Source: Mycolicibacterium moriokaense (GTDB taxonomy: Bacteria; Actinomycetota; Actinomycetes; Mycobacteriales; Mycobacteriaceae). Taken from it: a stretch of 64,000 nucleotides of DNA. Both the position numbers and the translations under genes were made by a program. The stretch covers positions 1 to 64,000 of the forward strand of contig NZ_QJJU01000027.1 of NCBI RefSeq assembly GCF_003201655.1, written 5' to 3'. Under the pieces are notes generated by a model. It worked only from the letters and a program-made list of their open reading frames with translations. It ran no database searches and was not told where the DNA came from. Shown here piece by piece: positions 35,294 through 44,285 of the stretch (the first letter of the stretch is position 1; each line of letters opens with the position of its first letter).

Positions 35294-36018
35294 CAACGGT
35301 CCGCTACGCGGTCGAGTCGGGGGTGGCCAGCATCGTGCTCGACCGGCCCCCCGTCAACGCCTACGACGACGAACTGCACGATCAGCTCAACGCCGCGTGG
35401 TATCGAGCGGCCCGCGATGCCGACGCCCGAGTGATCGTCGTGCGCGCGGAAGGCAAGCATTTCTGTGCCGGGGCTGATATGGACGCCGAGCACAGCGTGA
35501 ACCGAGACCCCGACGCGATGAGTCCACCCGAGGAGATGTCGTTCATCAGGAACCTGATGAAACCGACCATCGCCGCTGTGCAGGGCGGGTGCGTCGGTGG
35601 GGCGCAGCGGTTCGTCTTCCCATGCGACCTCATCTTCTGCAGCGACGACGCGTTTTTCAGCGATCCGATGGTGCATATGGGCATCGGCGGGATTCCGGCG
35701 CCGATCCACGCCTGGATGTATGGGCCGCGGCTGGCCAAGGAGATGCTGTTCTCGGGAATGCGGATGCCGGCCCAGCGCCTCTACGCCGCCGGCCTCGTCA
35801 ATCGCATCTATCCGAGAGAGACCTTGGTCAGCGAGACGCTGGCGTTCGCGCGTGAGATCGCCCAGGCAAACGCGGCGGCATTGCGGCAGGCCAAGAGGTC
35901 GGTCGACATCACGATGGACATCGCCGGCCAGCACTACATCGCAAATAGATTCTCCGAAGCACTCGACGGCGAGTCCAACGGGGTCGTGAGTCAGGAACGG
36001 GGCAACGGCGAACGCTGA
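35290..36018 (+). CDS. Enoyl-CoA hydratase/isomerase family protein (no standard catalytic Glu)
   Basis: A 242-residue crotonase-fold protein. KHFCAGADMD and QGGCVGGAQRFVFPCD are the oxyanion segments. The positions of the two crotonase glutamates are Arg (AQRFVF) and Met (DPMVHMG). It shares YGPRLAKEMLFSG with the protein at 10504, suggesting both belong to one unusual subgroup, perhaps an isomerase or ring-opening hydrolase. The ATG overlaps the P450 stop. It ends the operon. Confidence 0.82.
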   Translation: MTTVRYAVESGVASIVLDRPPVNAYDDELHDQLNAAWYRAARDADARVIVVRAEGKHFCAGADMDAEHSVNRDPDAMSPPEEMSFIRNLMKPTIAAVQGGCVGGAQRFVFPCDLIFCSDDAFFSDPMVHMGIGGIPAPIHAWMYGPRLAKEMLFSGMRMPAQRLYAAGLVNRIYPRETLVSETLAFAREIAQANAAALRQAKRSVDITMDIAGQHYIANRFSEALDGESNGVVSQERGNGER

Positions 36019-36140
36019 GCGATCATGAAACGATGCGATGTGCGTTGCCCTGCTCGTTGACGAGGGCCAGATGGTGCACGATGTGTTAGACGGTCAAATG
36101 GATCGTGGGCTGGTAGGGCCCCACGAAGAGCGGAGCTCAG

Positions 36141-36899
36141 ATGCCGGGTAAGGCCTCACGGCCGAAGGGCGCGGGTCGCGAACGGACGTTGTCCCAGGAG
36201 CGCATCATCGAAGGCGCACTGAAACTGATCTCCCGTCATGGTGCCGCGACCCTGACGATGCGTCAGCTCGCCGCGGCGCTCGGGGTCAGCCCGATGGCCG
36301 CCTACTACCACGTCGAAAGCAAAGACGATTTGATCCGCCTCGTCGGCGATGCGGTGCTGTCTGAAGTCGCGGTTCCACGTCCGGCGGCCGGCACCTGGGA
36401 TGTACGGCTCGAAGAGCTCATCACAAAGCAACGCGAGGCGCTCATCCGATATCCCGGTCTGCGCGAGGCACTCAGCGGCCTAGACCTCGCGCAGCGCCGC
36501 CGCCTCGAGGATGCCGAGTACGACCTGCTTGTCGAAGCGGGATTCGCCCCCGATCAGGTGGTGCCCGCGTTTCGTGTCCTGCTGGACTGGACCCTCGGCA
36601 ATTCACGCGTCGAGAGCTCGTTGCGGGACCCCGCTTCACGCCGCCCCCCGCACGACTGGACCAAGGCCCAACGCGCAACTTTCGACCGGAATCAAATGCC
36701 CGCGCTGACGGCAGATGATTACTTTCAATTCGGTTTGAAGGCGGTGATCGCCGGACTCCGCGCCGCCAAAGACGCAGCTGGTGGCGGCGCTGATAGCAGT
36801 CCCAAGCCGGCCAGGGCCGCCAAGAACCGCGCGAAGCCGGCCAACGCGGTCAAGAACGGTCGGTCCGTCCGCGGCAATAAGGCCCTCAGCCGGGGCTAG
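36141..36899 (+). CDS. TetR-family transcriptional regulator
   Basis: A 252-residue regulator. The helix-turn-helix is clear: ISRHGAATLTMRQLAAALG, then VSPMAAYYHVESKDDL, at about residues 33-68. The core is TetR_C-like. The last ~45 residues are a lysine/alanine-rich basic tail (KPARAAKNRAKPANAVKNG), unusual for this family and possibly aiding DNA binding. It lies directly before a perfect TGTACGATGTACA operator at 36951, so it is the prime candidate to bind the family A sites. That assignment is inference. Confidence 0.85.
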   Translation: MPGKASRPKGAGRERTLSQERIIEGALKLISRHGAATLTMRQLAAALGVSPMAAYYHVESKDDLIRLVGDAVLSEVAVPRPAAGTWDVRLEELITKQREALIRYPGLREALSGLDLAQRRRLEDAEYDLLVEAGFAPDQVVPAFRVLLDWTLGNSRVESSLRDPASRRPPHDWTKAQRATFDRNQMPALTADDYFQFGLKAVIAGLRAAKDAAGGGADSSPKPARAAKNRAKPANAVKNGRSVRGNKALSRG

Positions 36900-36950
36900 C
36901 CCCGCCTCCGGCGGGCAGTCGGAGTCCTGGCCCCGACATGCGCTAATATT

Positions 36951-36963
36951 TGTACGATGTACA
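36951..36963. promoter_or_regulatory. Family A operator (upstream of ACAD pair)
   Basis: TGTACGATGTACA, a perfect 5-3-5 palindrome, 28 nt before the GTG at 36992 and about 50 nt after the TetR stop. Confidence 0.67.
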
Positions 36964-36991
36964 GAAACGGGTCGCTGCAAAAGCTGGCGTC

Positions 36992-38134
36992 GTGGAATTG
37001 GATCTGAGCCCCGAGCAGGTGTTGCTGCGCGACTCGACCGGGCGCTACATCGCCAATACCTGTCCGCTGACCGCCGTGCGGGCATATGCCACGGCTGACT
37101 CGCCGTATCCGTTCGGCTATCTGCGCCGGGCAGCAGAACTCGGTTGGTTCGCCATGTTGGTGCCCGACGAACTCGGCGGCGGGTCGGTCTCCGAGGACGG
37201 GCTCGTCGATGCCGCCATGCTCGCCGAGATCCGTGGAGCCCACGTCCAACCGGGCTCGTTCGTGTCGATGAACGTCGTCGCATTCGCGTTGGCTCGCAAC
37301 GGATCCGAACGCCACCGCAAGGAGGTGCTGCCTGCGATCATGACCGGCGAACACGTCGCGGTCTGGGCGTTGGCCGATCCCGATCTGCTATGGCCCACCT
37401 ACGGCGGGGTGAGAGGCGTCGCGACCGCCAACGGATACCGGCTGGACGGTGTCAAGGAATTCGTTCAGGATCCCGACAGCGCCGATTCCTTCCTCGTCGA
37501 CGCCGTCATCGCAGGCGTGCCGCGACAGCTTCTCCTCAACGCCGACGCGTTAGGCGTCGCCGTGCACCCGCTCGAATCGCTCGACCTGTCGATGCGCATG
37601 GGCCGCCTCGAACTCGATGGCGTTGTGGTCACTGAAGGCGACTTCGTTGGCACCGCGAAGTCGGCTCGCCGCGACATGGACGAGCAACTCGCCGTTGCCG
37701 CGGTGCTGTGCGTGGCCGAGACAGTCGGTGTGATGTGTCGGCTGTTCGACATGACGGTGCAATACGCCCGCGACCGCATCGCGTTCGGACGACCGATCGG
37801 ATCTTTCCAGGCCGTCAAACATCAGCTCGCCGACCTGAGCCTGCTGTTGGAGATGAGCAAGGCCATCAGTGAAGTCGCCACCCGGACGGTGGCACACGAC
37901 CTGCGCGGCGGGCACACCGCGCGGCGGGGCGATTCGCTGGCCAGTGCGGCCAAGGCGTTCGTCGGGGATGCGTCCAATGAGATCTCCCAGGGGTGTTTCC
38001 AGGTCTTTGGCGGTATCGGGTTCACCTGGGAACACGATTTGCATCTCTACCTGAGGCGGGCCAGTGTGAACCAGGTTCTCTACGGCACCCCGACATGGCA
38101 CCGAGAGCGCATCGTCAGGCTGGGTCGCCCATGA
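36992..38134 (+). CDS. Acyl-CoA dehydrogenase, small (beta-type) subunit
   Basis: A 380-residue ACAD-like protein. The C-terminal domain is typical (YARDRIAFGRPIGSFQAVKH, FGGIGFTWEHDLHLYLRR). The middle domain has ADPDLLWP where active enzymes show EPxxGSD. It pairs with the gene that overlaps it by 4 nt. The GTG at 36992 is the first start after the operator and the family begins here (LDLSPEQVLLRD). Confidence 0.83.
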   Translation: MELDLSPEQVLLRDSTGRYIANTCPLTAVRAYATADSPYPFGYLRRAAELGWFAMLVPDELGGGSVSEDGLVDAAMLAEIRGAHVQPGSFVSMNVVAFALARNGSERHRKEVLPAIMTGEHVAVWALADPDLLWPTYGGVRGVATANGYRLDGVKEFVQDPDSADSFLVDAVIAGVPRQLLLNADALGVAVHPLESLDLSMRMGRLELDGVVVTEGDFVGTAKSARRDMDEQLAVAAVLCVAETVGVMCRLFDMTVQYARDRIAFGRPIGSFQAVKHQLADLSLLLEMSKAISEVATRTVAHDLRGGHTARRGDSLASAAKAFVGDASNEISQGCFQVFGGIGFTWEHDLHLYLRRASVNQVLYGTPTWHRERIVRLGRP

Positions 38135-39366
38135 GCGGCGAGGTTGTCAACGACCTAGAGGAATACCGGGCAGGTGCTCGGCGGTGGGTCGCCGAGCACC
38201 TGGCATCGAAGACCCAGCAGAACGCGTCAATGCGCGGCGCGGAAACCGAGGGACACATCGCCGCCCAACGCGCGCTACAGCGGCGTCTGTTCGAGGCGGG
38301 GTGGGCTGGGATCGACGTGCCCGCGGCATACGGCGGGCAGGGCCGGACCGCCGGGCACGCCGCGGTCTTCGCTGACGAGGCCCGCGGATACCACCTGCCC
38401 GACTTCGGAATCCTGTCGCTGGTGACGTACGGCATCGCGCTGCCCACAATCCTTGCGGCCTGCTCGGAGAGCTTCAAGAAGCGCCACGTCCCGCGCATCC
38501 TGGCCGGCGAGGAACTGTGGTGCCAACTGTTGTCCGAGCCCGGCGCCGGTTCCGATCTGGCCGGCATCCTTACGAAGGCCGTTGCTGACGGCGACCGCTG
38601 GATCGTCAACGGCACCAAAGTATGGAGCAGCGGAGCCCTCTTCGCCGACTACGGACTGTGCATCACCCGCACCGACTGGGATGCCCCCAAACACCACGGG
38701 CTGACATGGATGGCGATGCCGCTGGCGGCCGACGGGGCAACCGTGCGCCCGATCCGCGAAGTCAACGGCGGCTGGGAATTCTGCGAAGTCTTCCTCGACG
38801 ACGTCGTCGTCGACGGCGATGAGGTGATGGGCGCCGTGAACGAGGGGTGGCGCTTCACCCACACCATGCTCGTGTACGAGCGTGGCGCATTGCGTGGCGA
38901 CCGAACTGAGCTGCCCGTTGCGTTGGCGCCTGACCTTGTCGAGATAGCAGAAACCCGCGGCACACTCGATGACAGTCACTCCCGTCAGCTGATCGCAACG
39001 GGCCATATCTATGACGTCGTACGTGCTGCGCTGACGATCCGCACGGAGAACGCCATGCGCTCCTCGGTGGGTGGGTCAGCACACCATGCGTCATATCTGA
39101 AGTTGGCCAAGGGGATTTACGATCCGCTGCGAGCCAAGATCGCGATGGACCTCGCTGGCGATCTGGCCATCGCGTTCCCGCCCGACGGGATCGGTACAGC
39201 GACATCGACCAACTTCCTCAATGGGCGTGTGCAATCGATCGCGGGGGGCAGCAACGAGATGCAGCGCAACGGAATTGCTGAAAAGATCCTTGGACTTCCC
39301 AAGGAGATGAACGTCGAGAAGGGGAAGTCCTTCCGCCAAGTGCTGGCTGACGCGCGAAAATGGTGA
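38131..39366 (+). CDS. Acyl-CoA dehydrogenase, large (alpha-type) subunit
   Basis: A 411-residue ACAD. LSEPGAGSDLAGILTKA, WIVNGTKVWSS and AGGSNEMQRNGIAEKILGLP are the expected segments. Its closest relative within the window is the protein at 48417, with the same length and matching motifs, so the two ACAD pairs probably arose by duplication. The ATG overlaps its partner stop. It is followed four bases later by an SDR. Confidence 0.87.
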   Translation: MSGEVVNDLEEYRAGARRWVAEHLASKTQQNASMRGAETEGHIAAQRALQRRLFEAGWAGIDVPAAYGGQGRTAGHAAVFADEARGYHLPDFGILSLVTYGIALPTILAACSESFKKRHVPRILAGEELWCQLLSEPGAGSDLAGILTKAVADGDRWIVNGTKVWSSGALFADYGLCITRTDWDAPKHHGLTWMAMPLAADGATVRPIREVNGGWEFCEVFLDDVVVDGDEVMGAVNEGWRFTHTMLVYERGALRGDRTELPVALAPDLVEIAETRGTLDDSHSRQLIATGHIYDVVRAALTIRTENAMRSSVGGSAHHASYLKLAKGIYDPLRAKIAMDLAGDLAIAFPPDGIGTATSTNFLNGRVQSIAGGSNEMQRNGIAEKILGLPKEMNVEKGKSFRQVLADARKW

Positions 39367-39370
39367 GCCG

Positions 39371-40129
39371 GTGAACATCGACCTGAGTGGGCGCGTCGCG
39401 TTGGTGACCGGAGCCGCACGGGGCCAGGGCTTGGCCACGGCGCGTCTGCTGGCCAAGAGCGGAGCGCAGGTTGTTCTCACCGACATGCTCGACGAGCCCC
39501 GCCTAATGGAGGCCGCAGAGCTGGGCGACGCGGCGCATTATTGCCACCACGACGTGGCCGACCAGAAGTCCTGGGAGCGTGCGGTTTCGAGTGCCGTCGA
39601 ACATTTCGGCCGGTTGGACATACTTGTGAACAACGCCGGCATTTGGCACACCGCGACACTCGAATCGGAATCGATCGAAGGCTTCGCAAAAGCACTGCAG
39701 GTCAATCTTTTTGGCACCTTTCACGGCATGCGCGCAGCGCTTCCGGCCCTGCGCGCGAGCGGCGGCGGATCTATCGTCAACATCTCATCGACCGCTGCAC
39801 TGCTCGGAGCCACCGGGCACACTGCCTACGGAGCCAGCAAGTGGGCAATCCGCGGGATCACGAAGACCGCCGCTCTAGAACTTGCAGCCGACAACATCCG
39901 GGTCAATGCCGTACTGCCCGGTGCAATCGACACCGCGATGCTGGACACCAGCGATCAGATCAAAAGCGTTGTCGCCGCAAAGATCCCGCTTGCGCGTCTT
40001 GGCCAAGCGACCGATGTTGCGGCGATGGTGACGTTCCTGGCTTCCGATTGCGCGGCTTACATCACTGGGCAGGAGTTCGTCGTCGACGGTGGGTTGACCG
40101 CGGGCGCCGATCCGTCTCCCAAGCAATGA
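39371..40129 (+). CDS. Short-chain dehydrogenase/reductase (classical)
   Basis: A 252-residue classical SDR. VTGAARGQGLATARLL is the cofactor loop with an acidic residue after beta2 (LTDMLDE), favouring NAD. NNAGIWH, a serine in NISSTAAL and YGASK form the active site. PGAIDTAML and VVDGG at the end are typical. It resembles hydroxysteroid dehydrogenases of the 3alpha/20beta type, but that is only family level. It ends the operon; the gene beyond is convergent. Confidence 0.87.
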   Translation: MNIDLSGRVALVTGAARGQGLATARLLAKSGAQVVLTDMLDEPRLMEAAELGDAAHYCHHDVADQKSWERAVSSAVEHFGRLDILVNNAGIWHTATLESESIEGFAKALQVNLFGTFHGMRAALPALRASGGGSIVNISSTAALLGATGHTAYGASKWAIRGITKTAALELAADNIRVNAVLPGAIDTAMLDTSDQIKSVVAAKIPLARLGQATDVAAMVTFLASDCAAYITGQEFVVDGGLTAGADPSPKQ

Positions 40130-40310
40130 CATTGATCGCCGACGGCGAATCAACACCGCCGCATGGCGACACGCCACCTGCAACCGTGTCCAGCACGTCG
40201 TCTTACGGCGGGCGGGGTGCTTGCCCGGACTTCGTCATGCGAGGGCTTCGGTCCCGGGCGCACGGCGCCGATGGCACGCTACCGACAGCATGTCGCTGCA
40301 CGACCGGGGT

Positions 40311-42761
40311 TCAATCGCGTAGACGCGCGCGCAGTGCCCCAAGGTCAGGCTTCTGATACGACGACAGCACGGGGATCGCATCGACCACCTCGATGCGGTC
40401 GGGAACTTTGTACTTCGCCACACCATGTTTGGCGAACCACTGGACGCAACGCGGACGGTCGAACGGTTCGCGGCACACGACGAAAGCGGCAACCCGCTCT
40501 CCATATAGTTCGTCGGGATAGCCCAGCACCACTGCCTGGCTTATCGCCGGATGCTTCTCCAACGCCGCCTCGACCTCGCGTCCCGAGATGTTCATCCCGC
40601 CGCGGATGATGAGACCGCTGATCCGTCCACCCACAGTTAAGAACCCGTGCTCGTCGAGCGTGCCGAGGTCACCGGTGCGCATCCAACCGTCAACGAAGGT
40701 CGATTCGGTGACCTCGGGATCGAGGTAGCCGTCGCACAACTCAGGGCCGCGCAGCCAGATCTCCCCCGATGCGCCAGCGGGCAGCACCCGGCCGTCTGCG
40801 GACCGGATCTGCAGTTGGACTCCGGGTGCGGGCCGCCCGTCGGTGCTCCAAAATCGGACCGGGTCGTCACCGGGATAAGCAGTGCACGTGATCGGGGCTT
40901 CGGTGGAGCCGTACGTCCGTTTGACAACAGCGCCGAACTTCTCGGACACGTCGCGCACGTACGCCTCGGTGATCGCGGTCGCTCCACTGGAGACCAGTCG
41001 GATCGACTTGACCGCGTCCGGGGTGAAGTCGTAGGTCGCCGCGACGCCGAGCGTGAAGATCGGCGGCCCGAACATCATGGTGACCTGTTCGTCGCGAATG
41101 AGCCGCAGGCCATCGGCCGCGTCCCAGCGCGGCATGATCACCGCCTTGGCGCCGGCACCGAGTGGATGCATCACCGCGTGCAGCAGGCCCGCCATGTGCG
41201 ATAGCGGCGCGGGAACGAGCACGGCGTCATCTGTGGTGGTGCCATGCAGGAGCGACAGCTGGCGCGCTTTGGCGGCGAGGCTGCGGTGGCTGTGGATCAC
41301 CGATTTGGGCACGCCACTGGAGCCCGACGTGGTGAGAACCACGGCAGCGTCGGCAGGTTGGCAGGCGGGCTGGGCAACGGGGCGCGACTCGGCGGCCAGT
41401 GCGGCGATGCCGGCGGCAGGCAGGATGGTCGCGCCGGCGTGCGCGGCAAGAGGCAGGGCGGGGTCGACAATTAGTGCCGCCACCCCAGCGACGCCGTCGA
41501 TTACCCGTTGCGCCTCAACAGATGTGAGGCTGTCGTGAAAGGGCACAGCCACGGCGCCGACCCACCACGTGGCGAGGTAGAGGACCACCGCGTCGGGGCT
41601 GTTGGGCAGCTGCCAGGCCACGGCGTCGCCAGGCGCGACACCGGCTTCGCGCAGCCAGCCCGCGGCGCGGCCGACCGCGGCACGAAGGCCGTCGGTGCTC
41701 AACCTGACGGTGTCGCCGCACACGAGGTCGTTGCGCTCGGGAGCTTCCTGCAGCAGCCGGCACATGGTCTGTTCGAACCACGGACCGCCGGGCTCGTTGT
41801 ACTCGGCGGCACCCGGGTTGGCGAACGTGCCCAGGCGACGGCGGTCTCGGGTAGGACCAGCCGATAGTGATCGTTGCGCCATTGAGGCCAACAGAGCAGC
41901 GCCGCTGGCGTGGCTGGCAGGGCTCGTTGGATCGCCGATCTCGTCGACTCGGGCCGCGAGCTCCTCTGGGCCGATGTCCGCGCTGGGGACGACGATGCCC
42001 CGGGTCACTTGCGTCAGGAGCTTCTGAAACACCCGCCCGCCAGCCAGCCAAGTTTGTCCGGTTTCGCTGCACTGCTCGCTGAGCAGCCATAACAGCAGAT
42101 TGGTCGCTGGCCCAGTGGTCATCACCTCAGCGGTGTGGACAGGAAATGCTGGCCCGGCGAACAGCGCGTCGGTCATGGGGGTATGGGCGAACGGCAGTAG
42201 CGCGTTGACGACCACGCCGGCGAGGGTGCTTTCCTGCGCGAGCGCCCGGACGAACCCGATGAGGGCCGCCTTGGCGGCCGCATAGGAGACGAACCCAGCG
42301 TCACCGAACACCGCAGCCGAGGATGTGGTCACCACGATTCGTCCATAGTTCTGGGCGCGCAGCCTCGGCAGGGCCGCGCGAATCACGTCAAGGGCGCCGA
42401 ACGTATTGACTTCGATGACTTTGTGGAAGTGATCGACAGCTTCCCGGTGAAACGCGGTGGGTTCCGACCAGCCGGCATTGGCCACCACGGCGTCGAGTCG
42501 GCCGAAGGCTTCCACAGCGGCGGCGACGATGCGTTCGCCGGCGCCGGGGGAGTCGACGGTGTCGTAGTTGGCCCGCGCCCGGCCGCCTGCTGCTCGGATC
42601 GCCTCCACAACCGCGTCGGCGCTGGACGGTTCGCCTGGGTGAGTGCGGTTGTTCACCAGCACCGCCGCCCCACGCCGCGCCAACGCCTCGGCGTGGCTGC
42701 GGCCCAGGCCTTTCCCCGCGCCGGTAACGATCGCGACTCTGCCGTGGAAGTCGATCACCAC
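40311..42761 (-). CDS. Fusion protein: SDR domain plus AMP-dependent acyl-CoA ligase
   Basis: An 816-residue two-domain protein. Residues 1-~255 are an SDR (VTGAGKGLGRSHAEALARRG; Y160 and K164 in SYAAAK), close in style to the 3-hydroxyacyl-CoA dehydrogenase domain of multifunctional enzymes. After a linker (~255-320) comes an ANL ligase: TTSGSSGVPKS at 477-487, RTYGSTEAP, GWMRTGDLG, RISGLIIRGGMNISGREVE, with the final lysine in YQKPDL. It would activate an acid to its CoA ester and oxidise or reduce an alcohol on it. No frameshift or internal start with a ribosome site is evident. It is divergent from 42840, sharing one operator. Confidence 0.82.
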   Translation of the reverse strand: MVIDFHGRVAIVTGAGKGLGRSHAEALARRGAAVLVNNRTHPGEPSSADAVVEAIRAAGGRARANYDTVDSPGAGERIVAAAVEAFGRLDAVVANAGWSEPTAFHREAVDHFHKVIEVNTFGALDVIRAALPRLRAQNYGRIVVTTSSAAVFGDAGFVSYAAAKAALIGFVRALAQESTLAGVVVNALLPFAHTPMTDALFAGPAFPVHTAEVMTTGPATNLLLWLLSEQCSETGQTWLAGGRVFQKLLTQVTRGIVVPSADIGPEELAARVDEIGDPTSPASHASGAALLASMAQRSLSAGPTRDRRRLGTFANPGAAEYNEPGGPWFEQTMCRLLQEAPERNDLVCGDTVRLSTDGLRAAVGRAAGWLREAGVAPGDAVAWQLPNSPDAVVLYLATWWVGAVAVPFHDSLTSVEAQRVIDGVAGVAALIVDPALPLAAHAGATILPAAGIAALAAESRPVAQPACQPADAAVVLTTSGSSGVPKSVIHSHRSLAAKARQLSLLHGTTTDDAVLVPAPLSHMAGLLHAVMHPLGAGAKAVIMPRWDAADGLRLIRDEQVTMMFGPPIFTLGVAATYDFTPDAVKSIRLVSSGATAITEAYVRDVSEKFGAVVKRTYGSTEAPITCTAYPGDDPVRFWSTDGRPAPGVQLQIRSADGRVLPAGASGEIWLRGPELCDGYLDPEVTESTFVDGWMRTGDLGTLDEHGFLTVGGRISGLIIRGGMNISGREVEAALEKHPAISQAVVLGYPDELYGERVAAFVVCREPFDRPRCVQWFAKHGVAKYKVPDRIEVVDAIPVLSSYQKPDLGALRARLRD

Positions 42762-42779
42762 CGCATCGAAACACTTTTT

Positions 42780-42792
42780 TGTACGGCATACA
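42780..42792. promoter_or_regulatory. Family A operator between divergent genes
   Basis: TGTACGGCATACA, 18 nt from the minus-strand start at 42761 and 47 nt before the plus-strand start at 42840. A single site here could control both directions. Confidence 0.58.
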
Positions 42793-42839
42793 AATAGTGG
42801 CTACACTGCGGCCATGCACAAGGCGCGGCCGCGGAGGCA

Positions 42840-43328
42840 GTGTCGGTGACAATGATCTCCGACCGGTTGCGCGCGGCCGTTGGCGTGTGGCGCGTCGACC
42901 ACCCTCTTTGTCCTCCCATCGAGGCATCCGACATCCGTCGGTGGGCGATCGCCACTCATTGGCCGCAGACGCCGCCCAGGCTGTATTGGGACGACGAGTA
43001 TGCCCGGAGGACGCGGTGGGGCGGCATCATCGCCCCGGAGGACTTCAACCCGTTCGCCTGGCCGATCCATCAGCGCGACCCGGGTCCCGAACTGCACCAC
43101 GCTGCGCCCGGCGAACCCGGTCAGCGCCTGCTGAACGGAGGTCCGGAGTTGCACTTCTTCCAGCCCATGCGGCCCGGGGATGTGATCAGTTCGCGCCTGC
43201 GTGTCAAGGATCTGCACGAGCGAGACGGCCGCTTGGGGCGGATGTTGTTCATCAGGCTCGAGCGTGAGCTGAACAACCAGAACCAGGAGCTCGTCCGCAC
43301 CCGCATCGACACCGTCATCCGGTACTGA
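42840..43328 (+). CDS. MaoC-like/FAS1-type dehydratase domain protein
   Basis: A 162-residue hot-dog fold protein. LYWDDEYARRTRWGGIIAPEDF is characteristic of the N-terminal MaoC/FAS1 dehydratase domain, where the substrate tunnel is formed. GPELHFFQPMRPGDVISSRLRV continues the fold. The partner half with the catalytic Asp/His may be the MaoC protein at 51106, giving a split hydratase. The GTG at 42840 or 42846 are both possible. It is first in the operon with a VOC protein and a ligase. Confidence 0.72.
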   Translation: MSVTMISDRLRAAVGVWRVDHPLCPPIEASDIRRWAIATHWPQTPPRLYWDDEYARRTRWGGIIAPEDFNPFAWPIHQRDPGPELHHAAPGEPGQRLLNGGPELHFFQPMRPGDVISSRLRVKDLHERDGRLGRMLFIRLERELNNQNQELVRTRIDTVIRY

Positions 43329-43361
43329 TTGCGCGGCCGTTCCGCCAGAAAGGAGTCGCGG

Positions 43362-44276
43362 GTGGAGATCGGTGATCTCTTCCACGTCGTACATGTCGTC
43401 GACGACCTGCCCGGCGCCGAAGCGTGGTACGACGCCGTCTTCTGCCCGACGTACATGTTTCGCCGGCACGAGTCCGACCTCGACCACCGCACCGCATCGC
43501 TGATGCTGGTCGCCGACTACCCAGCTGAGCCAATGACACCGCATGCCGATCCCGCTGGCACGACAGGGACCATCGGCAAGTTCCGCCGCCGATTCGGGCA
43601 GCGGTTGCACTCGTTGGCGTGGTACTGCGACTCGGTCGCCGAGGGCTTCGAGCGGTTCCGCTCGTTCGGGTTGCGCGTAGCCGGTGATGGCGGTGCCGTA
43701 CTCAACGAGCCGCCCACACGTGGCGGAATTTACACCCACCCGCGCGATACCTTCGGTTTGATCGAGTTGATGGAGCCCCGGGTAGGGGGCCGTGGTGGCG
43801 CACCCGTGGGCGACAGCCTCGGGAAATGCTACGACCCCCGGCTGACTGGCGACCACGACGCGTCGTGGTGGACACACAGCCACCCGCTGGGGATCCGGCG
43901 GACCTCGCACATCACCGTGCTGGTCGATGACCTCGACCGGGCGGTCAGACTCTACGAAACAACATTGGACGGCAACACTTTTCACCAATCCTCATCACCG
44001 CTGGCGGCGTTCGTGGCGGTAGGCCCGAGCTCGGTCGTCGAGTTGCGTTGCCCCCAGCCGGGGACACCGCAGGCGCATGCCTTGACAAGCGAGGGAGCCA
44101 TGATCTGGTCCACAACATTTTTGGTCGACGATCTCGACGCAGCCAGCCAGCACCTCGCCGACGTCGGCGTCGCCGCTCAGCGTGGCGAGGGCGAGGTGGC
44201 AGTCGCGCCGGATCAAGCATATGGCGCGCGGTATTCCTTCACTGCAACTGTGACGCGGGGTGATCCGCGGTGCTGA
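43362..44276 (+). CDS. Glyoxalase/VOC-superfamily protein (two-module)
   Basis: About 304 residues with two betaalphabetabetabeta modules: FHVVHVVDDLPGAEAWYDAV at the start and SHITVLVDDLDRAVRLYETT in the second half. Metal ligand candidates are H residues in these strands and E in IELMEP. VOC enzymes include extradiol dioxygenases, epimerases and lyases. An extradiol ring-cleavage role is possible but the usual histidine pattern is not clear. The GTG at 43362 follows AAGGAG at good spacing. Confidence 0.72.
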   Translation: MEIGDLFHVVHVVDDLPGAEAWYDAVFCPTYMFRRHESDLDHRTASLMLVADYPAEPMTPHADPAGTTGTIGKFRRRFGQRLHSLAWYCDSVAEGFERFRSFGLRVAGDGGAVLNEPPTRGGIYTHPRDTFGLIELMEPRVGGRGGAPVGDSLGKCYDPRLTGDHDASWWTHSHPLGIRRTSHITVLVDDLDRAVRLYETTLDGNTFHQSSSPLAAFVAVGPSSVVELRCPQPGTPQAHALTSEGAMIWSTTFLVDDLDAASQHLADVGVAAQRGEGEVAVAPDQAYGARYSFTATVTRGDPRC

Positions 44277-44285
44277 CCGCGCGAC

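Noticed and set aside
36901..36915. CCCGCC-TCC-GGCGGG hairpin after the TetR gene
   Set aside because: Could act in termination, but there is no T-run and the stem is short; not strong enough to list as a terminator.
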